Source of the DNA: Winogradskyella sp.
GTDB lineage: Bacteria; Bacteroidota; Bacteroidia; Flavobacteriales; Flavobacteriaceae
Direction of reading: 5' to 3'
Assembly (NCBI RefSeq): GCF_013213835.1
Contig: NZ_JABSSU010000004.1
Coordinates: 186,001-250,000 of the forward strand
DNA length: 64,000 bases
Both the position numbers and the translations under genes were made by a program. The notes under the pieces are model-generated. The model had not been told where the DNA came from and ran no database searches. It was given only the letters and a program-made list of their open reading frames with translations. Positions 43,136-53,103 of the stretch are shown here, piece by piece (position 1 is the stretch's first letter; each line of letters starts with the position of its first letter).

Positions 43136-45388
43136 ATGGAAAGACTAAAATCACTCATACAGTTCATAATAAATTTTAGGATACTAATAATAGCTGTGCT
43201 TTCTATTTTAATGGGATTTTCTGCTTACCAAACACTAACCAAGTTAAGTGTGGATAATTCATTAGGTATATGGTTTTTAGAGGATGACCCAAGTTACAAG
43301 GCGTATATTGATTTTCAAGAAAATTTTGGTTCTGATGAAATATTCATTGTCATGCTACCTGTTGATAATGCTATTGGGGAAACCGAAATCAACACCTTAA
43401 AATCGTTACATCAAGACATTGACAACTTGCCTTATGTGAAGACTACTTTTAGCGTTGCTAAGGCAAAATATCCCATTTATGGAAATGATAAAATTGTTTT
43501 CAGGGATTTATATAGTCCAAAACGAAGTGAGAAAGGGTTGAAAAATTTATTTGCTAAGTTACCTAAAGTGACTTCTCAGTTAGTATCTAAGGATTATAAA
43601 AGTCAGTTTTTATATATCCAAATGAATCCCACTCCAACAATTGAAGAGAACCGTCAGGATATTGAAGGGGAGATACGTTCTATCATTGAAACAAAATATA
43701 CCAACTACTATATTACAGGTCCGCCAGTACTTAACGAGGCTTATAGTAAAGGTATTTATAAAGAAAGCTTGGTGTTTGGTGTACTTACAGTATTGGTAAT
43801 CACCTTAATGCTACTCTTTTTATTACCAAGTAAACGCTATCTAATTGTTGCGCTATTGTCTGTTGCTGTCCCAGTAACTTTATTGTTTGGGCTGATTACA
43901 AGTTTAGGTTATGCGCTAAATATGATATCGATGCTCATCCCAACCATACTCATGGTATATAGTGTCAGTGATGCAGTACATGTTATAAATATATATCATA
44001 AAGAAGGACTTAAGAATAAAGGTTTATCCAAAGCTGAGCTTTTGGCCATGACCGTCATTAAGAGTTTTACACCTTGTTTTTACACTACTTTAACCACGTT
44101 TGTAGGTTATTTTGCGCTATACCTTTCACCACTTCCTGCTTTTAAAAATATGGGCGTTTTCACCTGTATAGGTTTGCTCATAAGTTTCATTTTGGTTTAT
44201 GTCATTACTATTATTGGATTTAGCTTTATGAATCTTAAGTTTGAGAAAGCAGAACCACTATTAAGGTTAAAATGGATCAGTCAAACCGGAGCTATAAATT
44301 GGCTTAATAGTTTCACTACACAATACAAAAACTCAATAATCCTTGGATTTACAGCTGTCTTACTTTTTGGGATGTATTCTGTTTTTAAGGTTAAAATAGA
44401 TACAAATTCTCGAGATTTACTAGCTGAAGGTATTGCAAAACAAGATTTAAGAACTGTTGAGGTAGAGCTTGGCGGAAGCAATCGTTTACAGCTTAATATC
44501 AGTGCAAAAAAAGAACAGACTGTTCTAAATAAAGACGTCATTAAACAGTTTGAAGCTTTTCAGAAGAAGCTAGAAGCCAATTCATTTATTTCCAATCCTG
44601 TATCCGTTGTTAATTTCAAAGCCTTCTTAGAGAAACGAACTCCTGTTTTATTTCAGTCGAACTTAAATACAGACAAGATAAAAAACACCTTAGCTCAAAT
44701 AGATAATGAGGAGAACAATTTCTTTAAATTATTCTCTGAAGATTTGCGTACTGCAGGATTTACGCTTACCCTCAGCGAAATGAAAACCTCAGAATTAGAA
44801 CAGGTTTTAGAAGATATAGAGTTGGCTTTTCAATCAACAGTTGACACGAAGCAATACCAATTAAAAATAAATGGTTTCGCGGTTGTGTTTTCTCAACTCA
44901 ATAATTTTATATTAGAAACCCAGTTTAAATCCTTTTTTGCGGCATTTTTTGTGGCATTTTTGTGTCTATTAATTTTCATAAAGCGAATAAAGACGACGAT
45001 TCTGGTATTAATTCCTAATATATTGCCATTGGCGTTGTTAGCAATATTAATGAGTTTATTAGACATTCCTTTAGATGTCTCTACGGCCATGATTACGCCA
45101 ATTATGTTGGGTATTGCAATGGACGACACCATTCATTTAGTATATAAATATAGACGTAGCAAAACCATATCAGGTTCGCCAGAAGAACGCATGGATAAAG
45201 CTATGCAATATACAGGTAGCGCATTATTTTCAACAACTATTGCTTTGGTTGGCGGTTTTTTAATAATAGCCTATAGTGCAACACCATCAGTTAGTGATTT
45301 TGGTATTTTATGTGCGGTAACAGTGGCGATTGCCTTAATAACAGATATTTTTTATTTACCCGCGCTTTTGAAGAAGTTTGATAAATAG
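43136..45388 (+). CDS. MMPL/RND-family lipid exporter
   Basis: 750 residues in two halves. Each has one helix (about 10-30 and 397-415), an extracytoplasmic domain, then five helices (about 213-370 and 600-745). The sterol-sensing-like block includes MISMLIPTILMVYSVSDAVHVI and, in the second half, TPIMLGIAMDDTIHL with the proton-relay Asp residues. MMPL proteins export lipids and polyketide lipids. It ends the ACP-PPTase operon and is the likely exporter of the cluster product. Confidence 0.88.
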   Translation: MERLKSLIQFIINFRILIIAVLSILMGFSAYQTLTKLSVDNSLGIWFLEDDPSYKAYIDFQENFGSDEIFIVMLPVDNAIGETEINTLKSLHQDIDNLPYVKTTFSVAKAKYPIYGNDKIVFRDLYSPKRSEKGLKNLFAKLPKVTSQLVSKDYKSQFLYIQMNPTPTIEENRQDIEGEIRSIIETKYTNYYITGPPVLNEAYSKGIYKESLVFGVLTVLVITLMLLFLLPSKRYLIVALLSVAVPVTLLFGLITSLGYALNMISMLIPTILMVYSVSDAVHVINIYHKEGLKNKGLSKAELLAMTVIKSFTPCFYTTLTTFVGYFALYLSPLPAFKNMGVFTCIGLLISFILVYVITIIGFSFMNLKFEKAEPLLRLKWISQTGAINWLNSFTTQYKNSIILGFTAVLLFGMYSVFKVKIDTNSRDLLAEGIAKQDLRTVEVELGGSNRLQLNISAKKEQTVLNKDVIKQFEAFQKKLEANSFISNPVSVVNFKAFLEKRTPVLFQSNLNTDKIKNTLAQIDNEENNFFKLFSEDLRTAGFTLTLSEMKTSELEQVLEDIELAFQSTVDTKQYQLKINGFAVVFSQLNNFILETQFKSFFAAFFVAFLCLLIFIKRIKTTILVLIPNILPLALLAILMSLLDIPLDVSTAMITPIMLGIAMDDTIHLVYKYRRSKTISGSPEERMDKAMQYTGSALFSTTIALVGGFLIIAYSATPSVSDFGILCAVTVAIALITDIFYLPALLKKFDK

Positions 45389-45405
45389 TTTTAGAACACT
45401 ATTTT
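45383..45405. terminator. Weak bidirectional hairpin between MMPL and ABC genes
   Basis: AAATAGT (45383-45389) pairs with ACTATTT (45398-45404). The arms overlap both stop codons. Only short T-runs flank it. Confidence 0.35.
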
Positions 45406-46302
45406 AAATGATATTTCTATGCCAGTTGCAATGTAACTGTTATGCTCAATAAATACAGAATTACCGTTGTAAATGGCTTCAGCCATCCAATTATTCCCAT
45501 TAAAATAAGATTGTTTAACAATGGCTTTTAAATCGGATTGATTTACTATTTGAAGTTGATGCGCATAGTAGAGTTGACTATTAATTATAGAATATTCGCC
45601 AAAAAAAGATGCAATTAGTGGTAGTTTCGGATTTTTAAAAAGTGCTTGAGGAGTGTCTTTTGCAATTATTTTTTTATCATGAATAACAATCATATTATCC
45701 GCAAATCCTAGCACGTCATTTTTATCGTGAGTTGCAACAATACATGTTATTTTCCGTTCTTTGAGATACCTGAAAATGTTTCTTCTGAGCGATTGTTTTT
45801 TAAAGTTGTCAATATGACTAAATGGCTCATCAAGTAATAATATTTCGGGTTCTTTGGCTAATGCTCTCGCAAGTGCCACGCGCTGTTTCTGTCCGCCACT
45901 GAGATTTTTTACTTTTACAGTTGCGAAGGCTTCTAGTTGTACAACTTTAATGAGTTCTTCTGTACGTTTTTTCTTTTCCTCAGGATAAAATCGGGATAAG
46001 TATTTACCAATATTTTCTTCGACCGTAATGTATGGCATCAAATCAAATTCTTGAGTGACATGTTTTATAAAATCATAGCCTACTACAAGATTAAATTTTG
46101 GCCCTAGAATTTTGGTGTCTTTCCAAATTATTTCTCCATCTTCAACATCATATTCACCATATATCAGTTGGAGTAATGTACTTTTTCCAGATCCGCTTTC
46201 TCCTATAATTGCAAGGTTTTCACCAATACTAACATTGAAGTTCAATCCGCTTAAAACAGCTGTTTCAGAATATTTAAAGGAAAGATTTTTTACTTGAAGC
46301 AT
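45391..46302 (-). CDS. ABC transporter ATP-binding protein
   Basis: 303 residues from the ATG at 46302. An upstream in-frame start at 46341 would add MRNQAVFLWYFCT, but these bases overlap a promoter and terminator, and MLQVKNLSFKYSETAVL is the usual start. Walker A GESGSGKST, signature LSGGQKQR and Walker B ILLLDEPF are intact. About 70 residues after the ATPase core may form a TOBE-like domain, as in importer ATPases. No permease gene is adjacent, so the substrate is unknown. Confidence 0.88.
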   Translation of the reverse strand: MLQVKNLSFKYSETAVLSGLNFNVSIGENLAIIGESGSGKSTLLQLIYGEYDVEDGEIIWKDTKILGPKFNLVVGYDFIKHVTQEFDLMPYITVEENIGKYLSRFYPEEKKKRTEELIKVVQLEAFATVKVKNLSGGQKQRVALARALAKEPEILLLDEPFSHIDNFKKQSLRRNIFRYLKERKITCIVATHDKNDVLGFADNMIVIHDKKIIAKDTPQALFKNPKLPLIASFFGEYSIINSQLYYAHQLQIVNQSDLKAIVKQSYFNGNNWMAEAIYNGNSVFIEHNSYIATGIEISFKIVF

Positions 46303-46306
46303 GGTG

Positions 46307-46340
46307 CAAAAATACCACAAAAAAACCGCTTGATTTCTCA
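46307..46340 (-). promoter_or_regulatory. Promoter for the ABC ATPase, 4 bases from the ATG
   Basis: On the minus strand TTG (46338-46340), 23 bases, then TATTTTTG (46307-46314), fitting TTG-N17-23-TAnnTTTG. Only CACC lies between the box and the ATG, implying a leaderless or near-leaderless mRNA. The -33 TTG lies inside the terminator hairpin of the upstream gene. Confidence 0.5.
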
Positions 46341-46349
46341 AACGGTTTT
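46320..46349 (-). terminator. Terminator of the cytochrome/T9SS-protein operon
   Basis: On the minus strand AAAAACCGTTTGA pairs with TCAAGCGGTTTTT (one wobble) around a GAAA tetraloop, then more T. It ends transcription from the 46372-50781 genes. Confidence 0.8.
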
Positions 46350-46371
46350 TAAAGTTCCTGTATAAATTAGT

Positions 46372-49300
46372 CTATTCTTTAATGAACTTGCGTGTTATAC
46401 TTCTACCTTCATTTTCAATTCTTAAGAAATAGACTCCGTTTTGTAATGTTGACACATCTACTTGATTTGTCATTAATCTTTGGTTTAGTACTTTTTTACC
46501 AGTAACATCAAATACAGTGGCAATTCTTTGATTTAAATCTACCACTGTTGAGATAGTTAATATATCTTTTGCTGGGTTAGGAAATATACTAATATCTGTT
46601 AAAGACTGATCTTCTAAACTAAGTGGAAATGTACCTTCAACAATGTTATGTGTGGTATTAATAGTAGGGTTAGGAACTACGTCAATAACACCAGAAGGCC
46701 AATAAATTCTTAGTTCACTAATAGAAGTTTCAGTTCCAATTCCGAAATGCGTAGTCAACGAACTCATAAATTCAAAACCTTCACCACTTCTTACATCTCT
46801 AATCTGTGTTCCAGCGTTTGTTGTTAATTCTACTCTTGCGCCAATACCATTAATATTACTATAATTTGGCGTGACGTGTGCCATACCAATTGTATTTATT
46901 TTAATCCAGTTATTGCTATTACCTTGGTTGTAATATATGCTTTGGTTGTAGTATGTGTCAATAAAACCGTCGTTATTTAAATCACCAAAACTTCCGTTTT
47001 TATAATCAATTTGATTAGGGTCCGCATCTTCAAAAGTCATATCACCTTTTCCGTATAATATTGTTCCGTTACTAATGATGTCTAGATAGCCGTCATTATC
47101 AATATCAAAGGCTGAACTCTCCCAACCTGTAGGAGCAGAAGACACTCCAGCGCCAGAAGTTACATCAGTAAAAACATAGTCATTAGTTGGGTCTCCATCG
47201 TCTGAGAATCCGGTATTTTCCATTAGTTTATGGTTTCCAGAACTTGCGCCAACAAAAACATCCATGTCACCATCATTGTCAAAATCACCCCAAGCAGAAG
47301 ACCACGTTTGCATAGGATCAGCTAATCCAATGGCTGCAGCATTTTCGGAGTACGTGTCATCACCATTATTTGTAAGCATGATGTTTGTTCGTCTTGCTTC
47401 TGAACCACCACATTTAGACACAAAAAGATCCATGTTTCTATCGTTATTATAATCTATCCATATAGATCCATAATCACCACCTGAGGAAAAATTGCCTAGA
47501 GAATAAGGTGCGCCAGGTGTCACATCTGATTGATAAAAGTCAAAAACACCAGTACCATCATTAATAAAATACACGTTTGGTTGTACGTCATGACACACAA
47601 AGGCATCTAAATTACCATCATTATTAATATCTATGAAATTAGAACGTTGAGAGAATACATACTCTGTAGTAGATTGCTCTGTAAAGCTTAATCCGTCTGC
47701 ACTTGCTCTCATGAAAGTAACACCGCTTCCAGCACCATAAAGCAAATCTGTTTTACCATTTGCATCATAATCTGCTGCTGCAATACTCCAACTTGGCGTA
47801 TAGTCAGCATTTGGTGTTGATATATTCACATCAGTAAAACTCCCATCTATATTCTGCTGTTTTATGTTTATACTATTTGCCTGTACACCAACGATATCAT
47901 CTAGAAAATCACCATCCATATCTACTATAGCAGTAGCATAGCTGCCACTTGTGTTTAAAGTTATAGATTGCTGCGTAAAATTAATACGTGAAGGTGCTGG
48001 AGTAGTAAAAGTAAAAGGTCCAGAATAACTCGATGTTTCTCCAGTGCAATTAGACTGTACATAAAAGTCATAACTAGTGCTTGAGCTTAATCCTGAGAGG
48101 CTATAACTAGGATTTGTTAAGTTATTTACTGCCGTACCTGAGCCTAAACTAAAGCCTGACGCACCCCATTCTAGATTCCAAGAAGTAGCAATTCCACTTT
48201 CAGTCCAGCTAAGTGTTGCCGAGTCAAACCCAATACCTGTAGCATCTAAGTTACTCGGTCCTGGGCAACTGTCACCTTCTTCGATACAAATTTCTGCAGA
48301 ACCACTTTGTTGGTCTCGCCATAATACTGCATAATATGTTGCACCCGGTGTAAGACCACCAATTAAGTCTGAACTATCACCACTATCAAACGTGTTATTG
48401 AAACAAGCCAATGAATTTCCACCGCATGCATCTAATACTTCTAGTCCAATATTATCTGCACCGCCGGTAAAATTGAAATAAACAGAGCCTATCGTTGGTG
48501 CTGTAAAAGTTATAAAATAACCGTAATTACCTAAAGCGTCACAGGTCGGATTCTCGTTATTTGCATCTATATCTGCTGAAACAGCAAAATTAAATGTTGT
48601 AGGAGTAGTCGTTGAACAATCTGAAACCACTGTCATGTTAGAGGCAGTTGCACATGTTCCACCTGGAACTAGAGTCCCAAATCCAAATGGACCAATGTAA
48701 TCTGAGGTATCACCACCGCCACAGTTTGATTGCACATAGAATTCATATATAACTCCTTGTTGCAGTCCTGCCAAGGTATATATGGTTGATGCAATGTCCG
48801 TAATTAATGTTCCTGTCCCTGGCGTGAAACCTGCAGTTCCGTATTCAACATTCCAAAGCATTGCGGTTCCTGTTTCTGTCCAACTTAAATCAACAGAGGT
48901 TTCAGTTGCATTTAACACATCTAAATTTATCGGGTTAGGACAAGTTGGAGTTTCAAAAAGTGTAACAACAATATTTGACCAATTGGCATTGGAGCCATTG
49001 TAGCTCTGATTAAGTACAATATCGAGATACCCATCACTAATAGGATCATATAAACCGGCTAGATCGCCATCAAAAGTTAAAGTTGTTGAAGCCGTTGAAC
49101 CTGCACCTCCAGTAGTTGGCGGATCAATTGTAACAGAACCTGCAGTAGTTGTAATTGTTAAATCTGCTTCATTTGACCATGGCACACCTGATCCATTCTC
49201 CCAAGTTACAGATACCGAAAAAGCATTATAAGTACCTGTAGAAGATGCAGTAGCACCAGCTGAGTTAGCAATATCGTTAATGTTTAAGGTTACAGGTGAG

Positions 49301-49404
49301 CCTGCTGCGACATTAACAGGGCCAATTATAGGGTCGAAATCTAGTTGTGCATTACTAATAAATACCGCAAGAAGCGAGGCTATTAGAAAGGTAGTTTTTC
49401 TCAT
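46372..49404 (-). CDS. T9SS-secreted protein with fibronectin III, FG-GAP and ASPIC/UnbV domains
   Basis: 1010 residues. A signal peptide (1-19) is followed by an N-terminal beta domain (20-150) and two fibronectin type III modules (about 155-245 and 380-465, both with an LSWTE strand). FG-GAP/VCBS repeats follow (about 475-850; acidic loops such as DYDANGKTD, DINNDGNLD, DFDNDGDMD and DIDNDGYLD probably bind Ca2+), then an ASPIC/UnbV domain (about 870-935). The last ~80 residues (ISIFPNPAKDILTI..FLRIENEGRSITRKFIKE) are a type A sorting signal. It is 15 bases from the diheme cytochrome gene. Confidence 0.9.
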   Translation of the reverse strand: MRKTTFLIASLLAVFISNAQLDFDPIIGPVNVAAGSPVTLNINDIANSAGATASSTGTYNAFSVSVTWENGSGVPWSNEADLTITTTAGSVTIDPPTTGGAGSTASTTLTFDGDLAGLYDPISDGYLDIVLNQSYNGSNANWSNIVVTLFETPTCPNPINLDVLNATETSVDLSWTETGTAMLWNVEYGTAGFTPGTGTLITDIASTIYTLAGLQQGVIYEFYVQSNCGGGDTSDYIGPFGFGTLVPGGTCATASNMTVVSDCSTTTPTTFNFAVSADIDANNENPTCDALGNYGYFITFTAPTIGSVYFNFTGGADNIGLEVLDACGGNSLACFNNTFDSGDSSDLIGGLTPGATYYAVLWRDQQSGSAEICIEEGDSCPGPSNLDATGIGFDSATLSWTESGIATSWNLEWGASGFSLGSGTAVNNLTNPSYSLSGLSSSTSYDFYVQSNCTGETSSYSGPFTFTTPAPSRINFTQQSITLNTSGSYATAIVDMDGDFLDDIVGVQANSINIKQQNIDGSFTDVNISTPNADYTPSWSIAAADYDANGKTDLLYGAGSGVTFMRASADGLSFTEQSTTEYVFSQRSNFIDINNDGNLDAFVCHDVQPNVYFINDGTGVFDFYQSDVTPGAPYSLGNFSSGGDYGSIWIDYNNDRNMDLFVSKCGGSEARRTNIMLTNNGDDTYSENAAAIGLADPMQTWSSAWGDFDNDGDMDVFVGASSGNHKLMENTGFSDDGDPTNDYVFTDVTSGAGVSSAPTGWESSAFDIDNDGYLDIISNGTILYGKGDMTFEDADPNQIDYKNGSFGDLNNDGFIDTYYNQSIYYNQGNSNNWIKINTIGMAHVTPNYSNINGIGARVELTTNAGTQIRDVRSGEGFEFMSSLTTHFGIGTETSISELRIYWPSGVIDVVPNPTINTTHNIVEGTFPLSLEDQSLTDISIFPNPAKDILTISTVVDLNQRIATVFDVTGKKVLNQRLMTNQVDVSTLQNGVYFLRIENEGRSITRKFIKE

Positions 49405-49419
49405 ATGCTTAGTGTTATG

Positions 49420-50781
49420 TTAGTCGCAGTTTTGTAGTGAATTTATCCAATCCTCGACGAGTGCAATTCCTTCTTCATGATTAATAGTTCTGCCAAGTAA
49501 AGGCATTCTAAAAGATTCGTCTGCGGTGCTTATTCTATAGAAAAGGACGGATAAACTTGTATTATTTGGTGTTACAATATAAGAATTCGGAATGAATTGA
49601 GTTTCAGGCTCAACACAAACACCAATATTTCCAAGATTATTAGTGAGTTGATATTCAAACCTCATTGGTCTATAATTACAATGACCATCATCTGAATGAC
49701 AGTGAGCACAGTTAATATCTAAATATGAACGTACACGATCTTCTAAAGGTTGTGAACTATCATCCCAAGCAATACTTGAATTAATATTATCTGGAAAGTT
49801 TGAGTTCAGATATCCAAGCTCTTTTAGTTTTATCAATTGATTGGTTAAGCCTGTATCGTAATTATAATCTTTGTTTAGATTTTGAGGCTTCGTTCCAATA
49901 GGAGTTGGGTTGTCTACCTGATTATGACAGGTGAAACATTCTGCTCTCGAAGGAACTCTATAATTGGTCGTTTTTAAATCTTCACCTTCTAACCAACTAA
50001 TATTTAACGTACTAGCTTGGTTAGTAAAATATGCTTCATTTTGTTGATCATCCCAAACGTAATTTGCAAAATCCCATCCATTCACTTTTTTATACATTAA
50101 GCGAGTTTCAATGATCTTTGTGGTATTTCCGGGTTGAACAGTATTGTAGTAGAAGTTCTTAATTAGAATTGTTCCTTCTGGAAAGTCTATTGGTGAGTAG
50201 TCATTGACGTAATTTGCAGCAACACCACTTGGCATCCAAATAAATCGTTTTTTCTTAGCGTAATCTGAAAATAAAGGTGAAATGAGTTCATAAGGTACCA
50301 CACCGAAAGTTGGAATTAAGTCTTTTAAATCGCCTTCAAAGAAATTATACTCTGATAGCTTTGCGTGAGGTGTATCATTTTCAAAAACACTAACAATTGA
50401 TAAGGAATTAATAATGACTGATACACTTTCTGTTTTACAATTATTTTGGTCATCACAAATTGTATATTGAAAAGAATCTTCACCTATATTATTTGGATTA
50501 ACCGTATAAATAATAGTATCATCACTCGGGTTTTCTGGAGTGTTATTATTTTCAATTTGGATGGTTCCTAAATCTGGGGAACTTGTGCTTAAGCTCCCAT
50601 TAACTGGAATATTATTGTCGTTTGCAAAAATTGAAATTTCAATTGAAGAGTTTTGAGACATTACCACTTCATCTGGTAATGTCTCAATACCTTCAATCGT
50701 TGCATTATCATCATTACTGCTGCAAGTTGCAGTTGCAAATGTTAATACAAGTAATGAAAAAAAAATACGAGCTATTCTCAT
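49420..50781 (-). CDS. Diheme c-type cytochrome lipoprotein (SO2930-like)
   Basis: 453 residues. The N-terminus is a signal ending at Cys20, followed by SSNDDN, consistent with an exported lipoprotein. Residues about 30-130 look like an Ig/cadherin-type domain (IIYTVNPNNIGEDSFQYTICD). Two heme-binding sites follow: C282-F-T-C285-H286 and C358-A-H-C361-H362. The end resembles a C-terminal cytochrome helix (MPLLGRTINHEEGIALVEDWI). It resembles the SO2930 diheme family. It and the T9SS protein appear to form an operon. Confidence 0.82.
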   Translation of the reverse strand: MRIARIFFSLLVLTFATATCSSNDDNATIEGIETLPDEVVMSQNSSIEISIFANDNNIPVNGSLSTSSPDLGTIQIENNNTPENPSDDTIIYTVNPNNIGEDSFQYTICDDQNNCKTESVSVIINSLSIVSVFENDTPHAKLSEYNFFEGDLKDLIPTFGVVPYELISPLFSDYAKKKRFIWMPSGVAANYVNDYSPIDFPEGTILIKNFYYNTVQPGNTTKIIETRLMYKKVNGWDFANYVWDDQQNEAYFTNQASTLNISWLEGEDLKTTNYRVPSRAECFTCHNQVDNPTPIGTKPQNLNKDYNYDTGLTNQLIKLKELGYLNSNFPDNINSSIAWDDSSQPLEDRVRSYLDINCAHCHSDDGHCNYRPMRFEYQLTNNLGNIGVCVEPETQFIPNSYIVTPNNTSLSVLFYRISTADESFRMPLLGRTINHEEGIALVEDWINSLQNCD

Positions 50782-50831
50782 TTAATTAAAAGCGGTCAAT
50801 AATAGAACAAGTAAAGCGTTAAAAACCCTAC

Positions 50832-52997
50832 TTATCCTTTTATTTTCTCCTTTGTTTTACTCGGTAGCACATCAAAGCCCATATTGTAAAGGGTAAAGCC
50901 ATAAATGTCCGCATACTGATCTATCGTTTTACTAACAGGTGTTCCGGCACCATGACCTGCATCAGTTTCAATTCTAATTAAAGTAGGATTATTACCAGAT
51001 TGTTTACTTTGTAATTCGGCGGCAAACTTAAAACTATGTGCTGGTACAACTCTGTCGTCGTGATCACCAGTAGTTACCATCGTTGCAGGATAAGATACTC
51101 CTTCTTTTACATTATGCACAGGTGAATAACCTTTTAGATATTCAAACATTTCTCTGCTGTCTTCTGCTGTGCCGTAATCATAAGCCCAACCAGCACCAGC
51201 AGTAAAAGTGTGATAGCGCAACATGTCTAATACACCTACGGCAGGAATGGCTACTTTAACCAATTCTGGACGTTGTGTCATTGTGGCTCCAACCAATAAA
51301 CCACCATTAGAGCCACCTCTAATTGCTAGATAATCTGATGAGGTATATTTATTTTCGATTAAATATTCTGCGGCAGCGATAAAATCATCAAATACATTTT
51401 GTTTTTGTAGCTGAGTACCTGCTTTATGCCAAGCTTTACCATATTCTCCACCACCACGCAAATTGGCTACAGCATAGATGCCTCCTTGCTCCATCCAAAC
51501 AGCGTTTGCAATGCTAAAACTCGGCGTCAATGAAATATTAAATCCACCATACCCATATAATATAGTTGGGTTTTTGCCATTTAAGTCTAAACCTTTTTTA
51601 TAGGTGATAATCATAGGTACTTTTGTACCGTCTTTTGAGGCATAGAATATTTGTTTGCTTTCGTATAATTCTGGGTCAAAATCTATGCTTGGTTTGCGAT
51701 ATAATTCTGAAGTTCCTTTTTCAATATTATACTTATAAATACTTCCAGGCGTTACGTAATTGGTAAATGAATAATAAAGATCAGCATCTTCCTTTTTAGC
51801 ACCAAAACCTCCAGCACTTCCAACACCTGGCAGTTGGACTTCTCTAATTTTTTTTCCCTCATAATCAAATTGATACACTTTAGAGACTGCATCAACCATA
51901 TACTCTGCAAAGAAATAACCACCACCTGTTGAAGGACTCAATACATTCTTGCTTTCTGGGATAAAATTCTCCCAATTTTCGGGTGTTGGATTGGAAGAAT
52001 CTACAGTAACAATTTTTTTGTTAGGCGCATCTAAGTTAGTCACTAAATAAAGCTTTGAACCAACATTTTCAATAACGTATGTGTCAGAATCAGTATGACC
52101 TAAAATTTCAACTAATGGTGCATTAGGAACTGTTAAGTCTTTTATATATAGTTTATTGCCTGAAGTTGAAACTCTTGGAGATATAATGAGATAACGATCA
52201 TCTTCAGTTACAGAACCGTAAATATAACGGTGCTTTTCCTCAGCAGTACCTCCATAAATTAAGGCATCTTCAGATTGATTAGTACCAAGTTTATGATAAT
52301 AGACTTTATGTTGATCTGTCTTTGCAGAAAGCTCGCTACCTTCTGGTTTGTCATAACTTGAATAATAAAAGCCTTCATTTTTATACCAAGACATACCGCT
52401 GAATTTAATATCAACCAAGGTGTCTTCCACAATTTCTTTAGTTTCGGCATTCATCACAAGAATCTTCCTCCAGTCGCTTCCACCTTCAGAGATGGCATAG
52501 GCAAGTGTTTTACCATCTTTTGAGAAGCTCATACCTCCTAAAGAAATAGTTCCGTCTTCTTTAAAAGTGTTAGGATCTAAAAAGACCTCTGCGCTTTTTG
52601 GATCGTCACCAGTTTTATATCTGTAGATGACATACTGATTTTGTAATCCATCATTTTTATAAAAATAAGTGTAATTTCCTTCTTTGAAAGGCGCCCCTAT
52701 TTTCTCATAATTCCAAAGCTTGGTTAAGCGTTCTTTTAACTCTTCGCGATAAGGAATGTTATCTAAATAGCCAAAGGTAACTTCGTTTTGAGATTTTACC
52801 CAAGCTTCGGTCTCTTCGCTACGGTCATCTTCTAGCCAACGATAAGGATCCGCAACGGTTTCTCCAAAGTATGTGTTGCTAGTATCAACTTTTTTAGTTT
52901 CGGGATAGTTTACTGTAATTGGTTTCACTTTTTCAGTTTCATTTTTACAAGAAACAAAAATACTTAGTGTTACAGCACAAAGAAGTAGTTTTCTCAT
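50832..52997 (-). CDS. Prolyl oligopeptidase family serine peptidase
   Basis: 721 residues. A lipoprotein-like start ([12 protein letters not shown], Cys17) places it in the periplasm or outer membrane. An N-terminal seven-bladed propeller (about 75-430, opening [13 protein letters not shown]) gates a C-terminal alpha/beta-hydrolase. The nucleophile Ser is in [10 protein letters not shown], the acid in [10 protein letters not shown] and the His in DAGHGAGTP. It cleaves short peptides after proline. A TATATTTG box (53024-53031, minus) lies 26 bases before the ATG. Confidence 0.95.
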   Translation of the reverse strand: MRKLLLCAVTLSIFVSCKNETEKVKPITVNYPETKKVDTSNTYFGETVADPYRWLEDDRSEETEAWVKSQNEVTFGYLDNIPYREELKERLTKLWNYEKIGAPFKEGNYTYFYKNDGLQNQYVIYRYKTGDDPKSAEVFLDPNTFKEDGTISLGGMSFSKDGKTLAYAISEGGSDWRKILVMNAETKEIVEDTLVDIKFSGMSWYKNEGFYYSSYDKPEGSELSAKTDQHKVYYHKLGTNQSEDALIYGGTAEEKHRYIYGSVTEDDRYLIISPRVSTSGNKLYIKDLTVPNAPLVEILGHTDSDTYVIENVGSKLYLVTNLDAPNKKIVTVDSSNPTPENWENFIPESKNVLSPSTGGGYFFAEYMVDAVSKVYQFDYEGKKIREVQLPGVGSAGGFGAKKEDADLYYSFTNYVTPGSIYKYNIEKGTSELYRKPSIDFDPELYESKQIFYASKDGTKVPMIITYKKGLDLNGKNPTILYGYGGFNISLTPSFSIANAVWMEQGGIYAVANLRGGGEYGKAWHKAGTQLQKQNVFDDFIAAAEYLIENKYTSSDYLAIRGGSNGGLLVGATMTQRPELVKVAIPAVGVLDMLRYHTFTAGAGWAYDYGTAEDSREMFEYLKGYSPVHNVKEGVSYPATMVTTGDHDDRVVPAHSFKFAAELQSKQSGNNPTLIRIETDAGHGAGTPVSKTIDQYADIYGFTLYNMGFDVLPSKTKEKIKG

Positions 52998-53023
52998 TGT
53001 TTTTTTGATTAGATGTTTCCTCC

Positions 53024-53031
53024 AAATATAT
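53024..53031 (-). promoter_or_regulatory. -7 promoter box for the prolyl oligopeptidase gene
   Basis: Reads TATATTTG on the minus strand, matching TAnnTTTG, 26 bases before the ATG. No well-spaced -33 TTG is seen. Confidence 0.35.
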
Positions 53032-53103
53032 GAAATTGTCTTTTCAGAATCTGTTAAAGAATGTTATGTTACCAAATAATATCAATGGGATTCTATTAAC
53101 TAT

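Noticed and set aside
28708..45388. Flexirubin/dialkylresorcinol (darAB) or aryl-polyene cluster
   Set aside because: No second FabH-like DarA/DarB pair, no aromatic ammonia-lyase and no acyltransferase or thioesterase set; the ring-forming enzyme is a type III PKS.
46303..46341. Earlier start for the ABC ATPase
   Set aside because: The added 13 residues overlap a terminator and promoter and do not resemble the family N-terminus.
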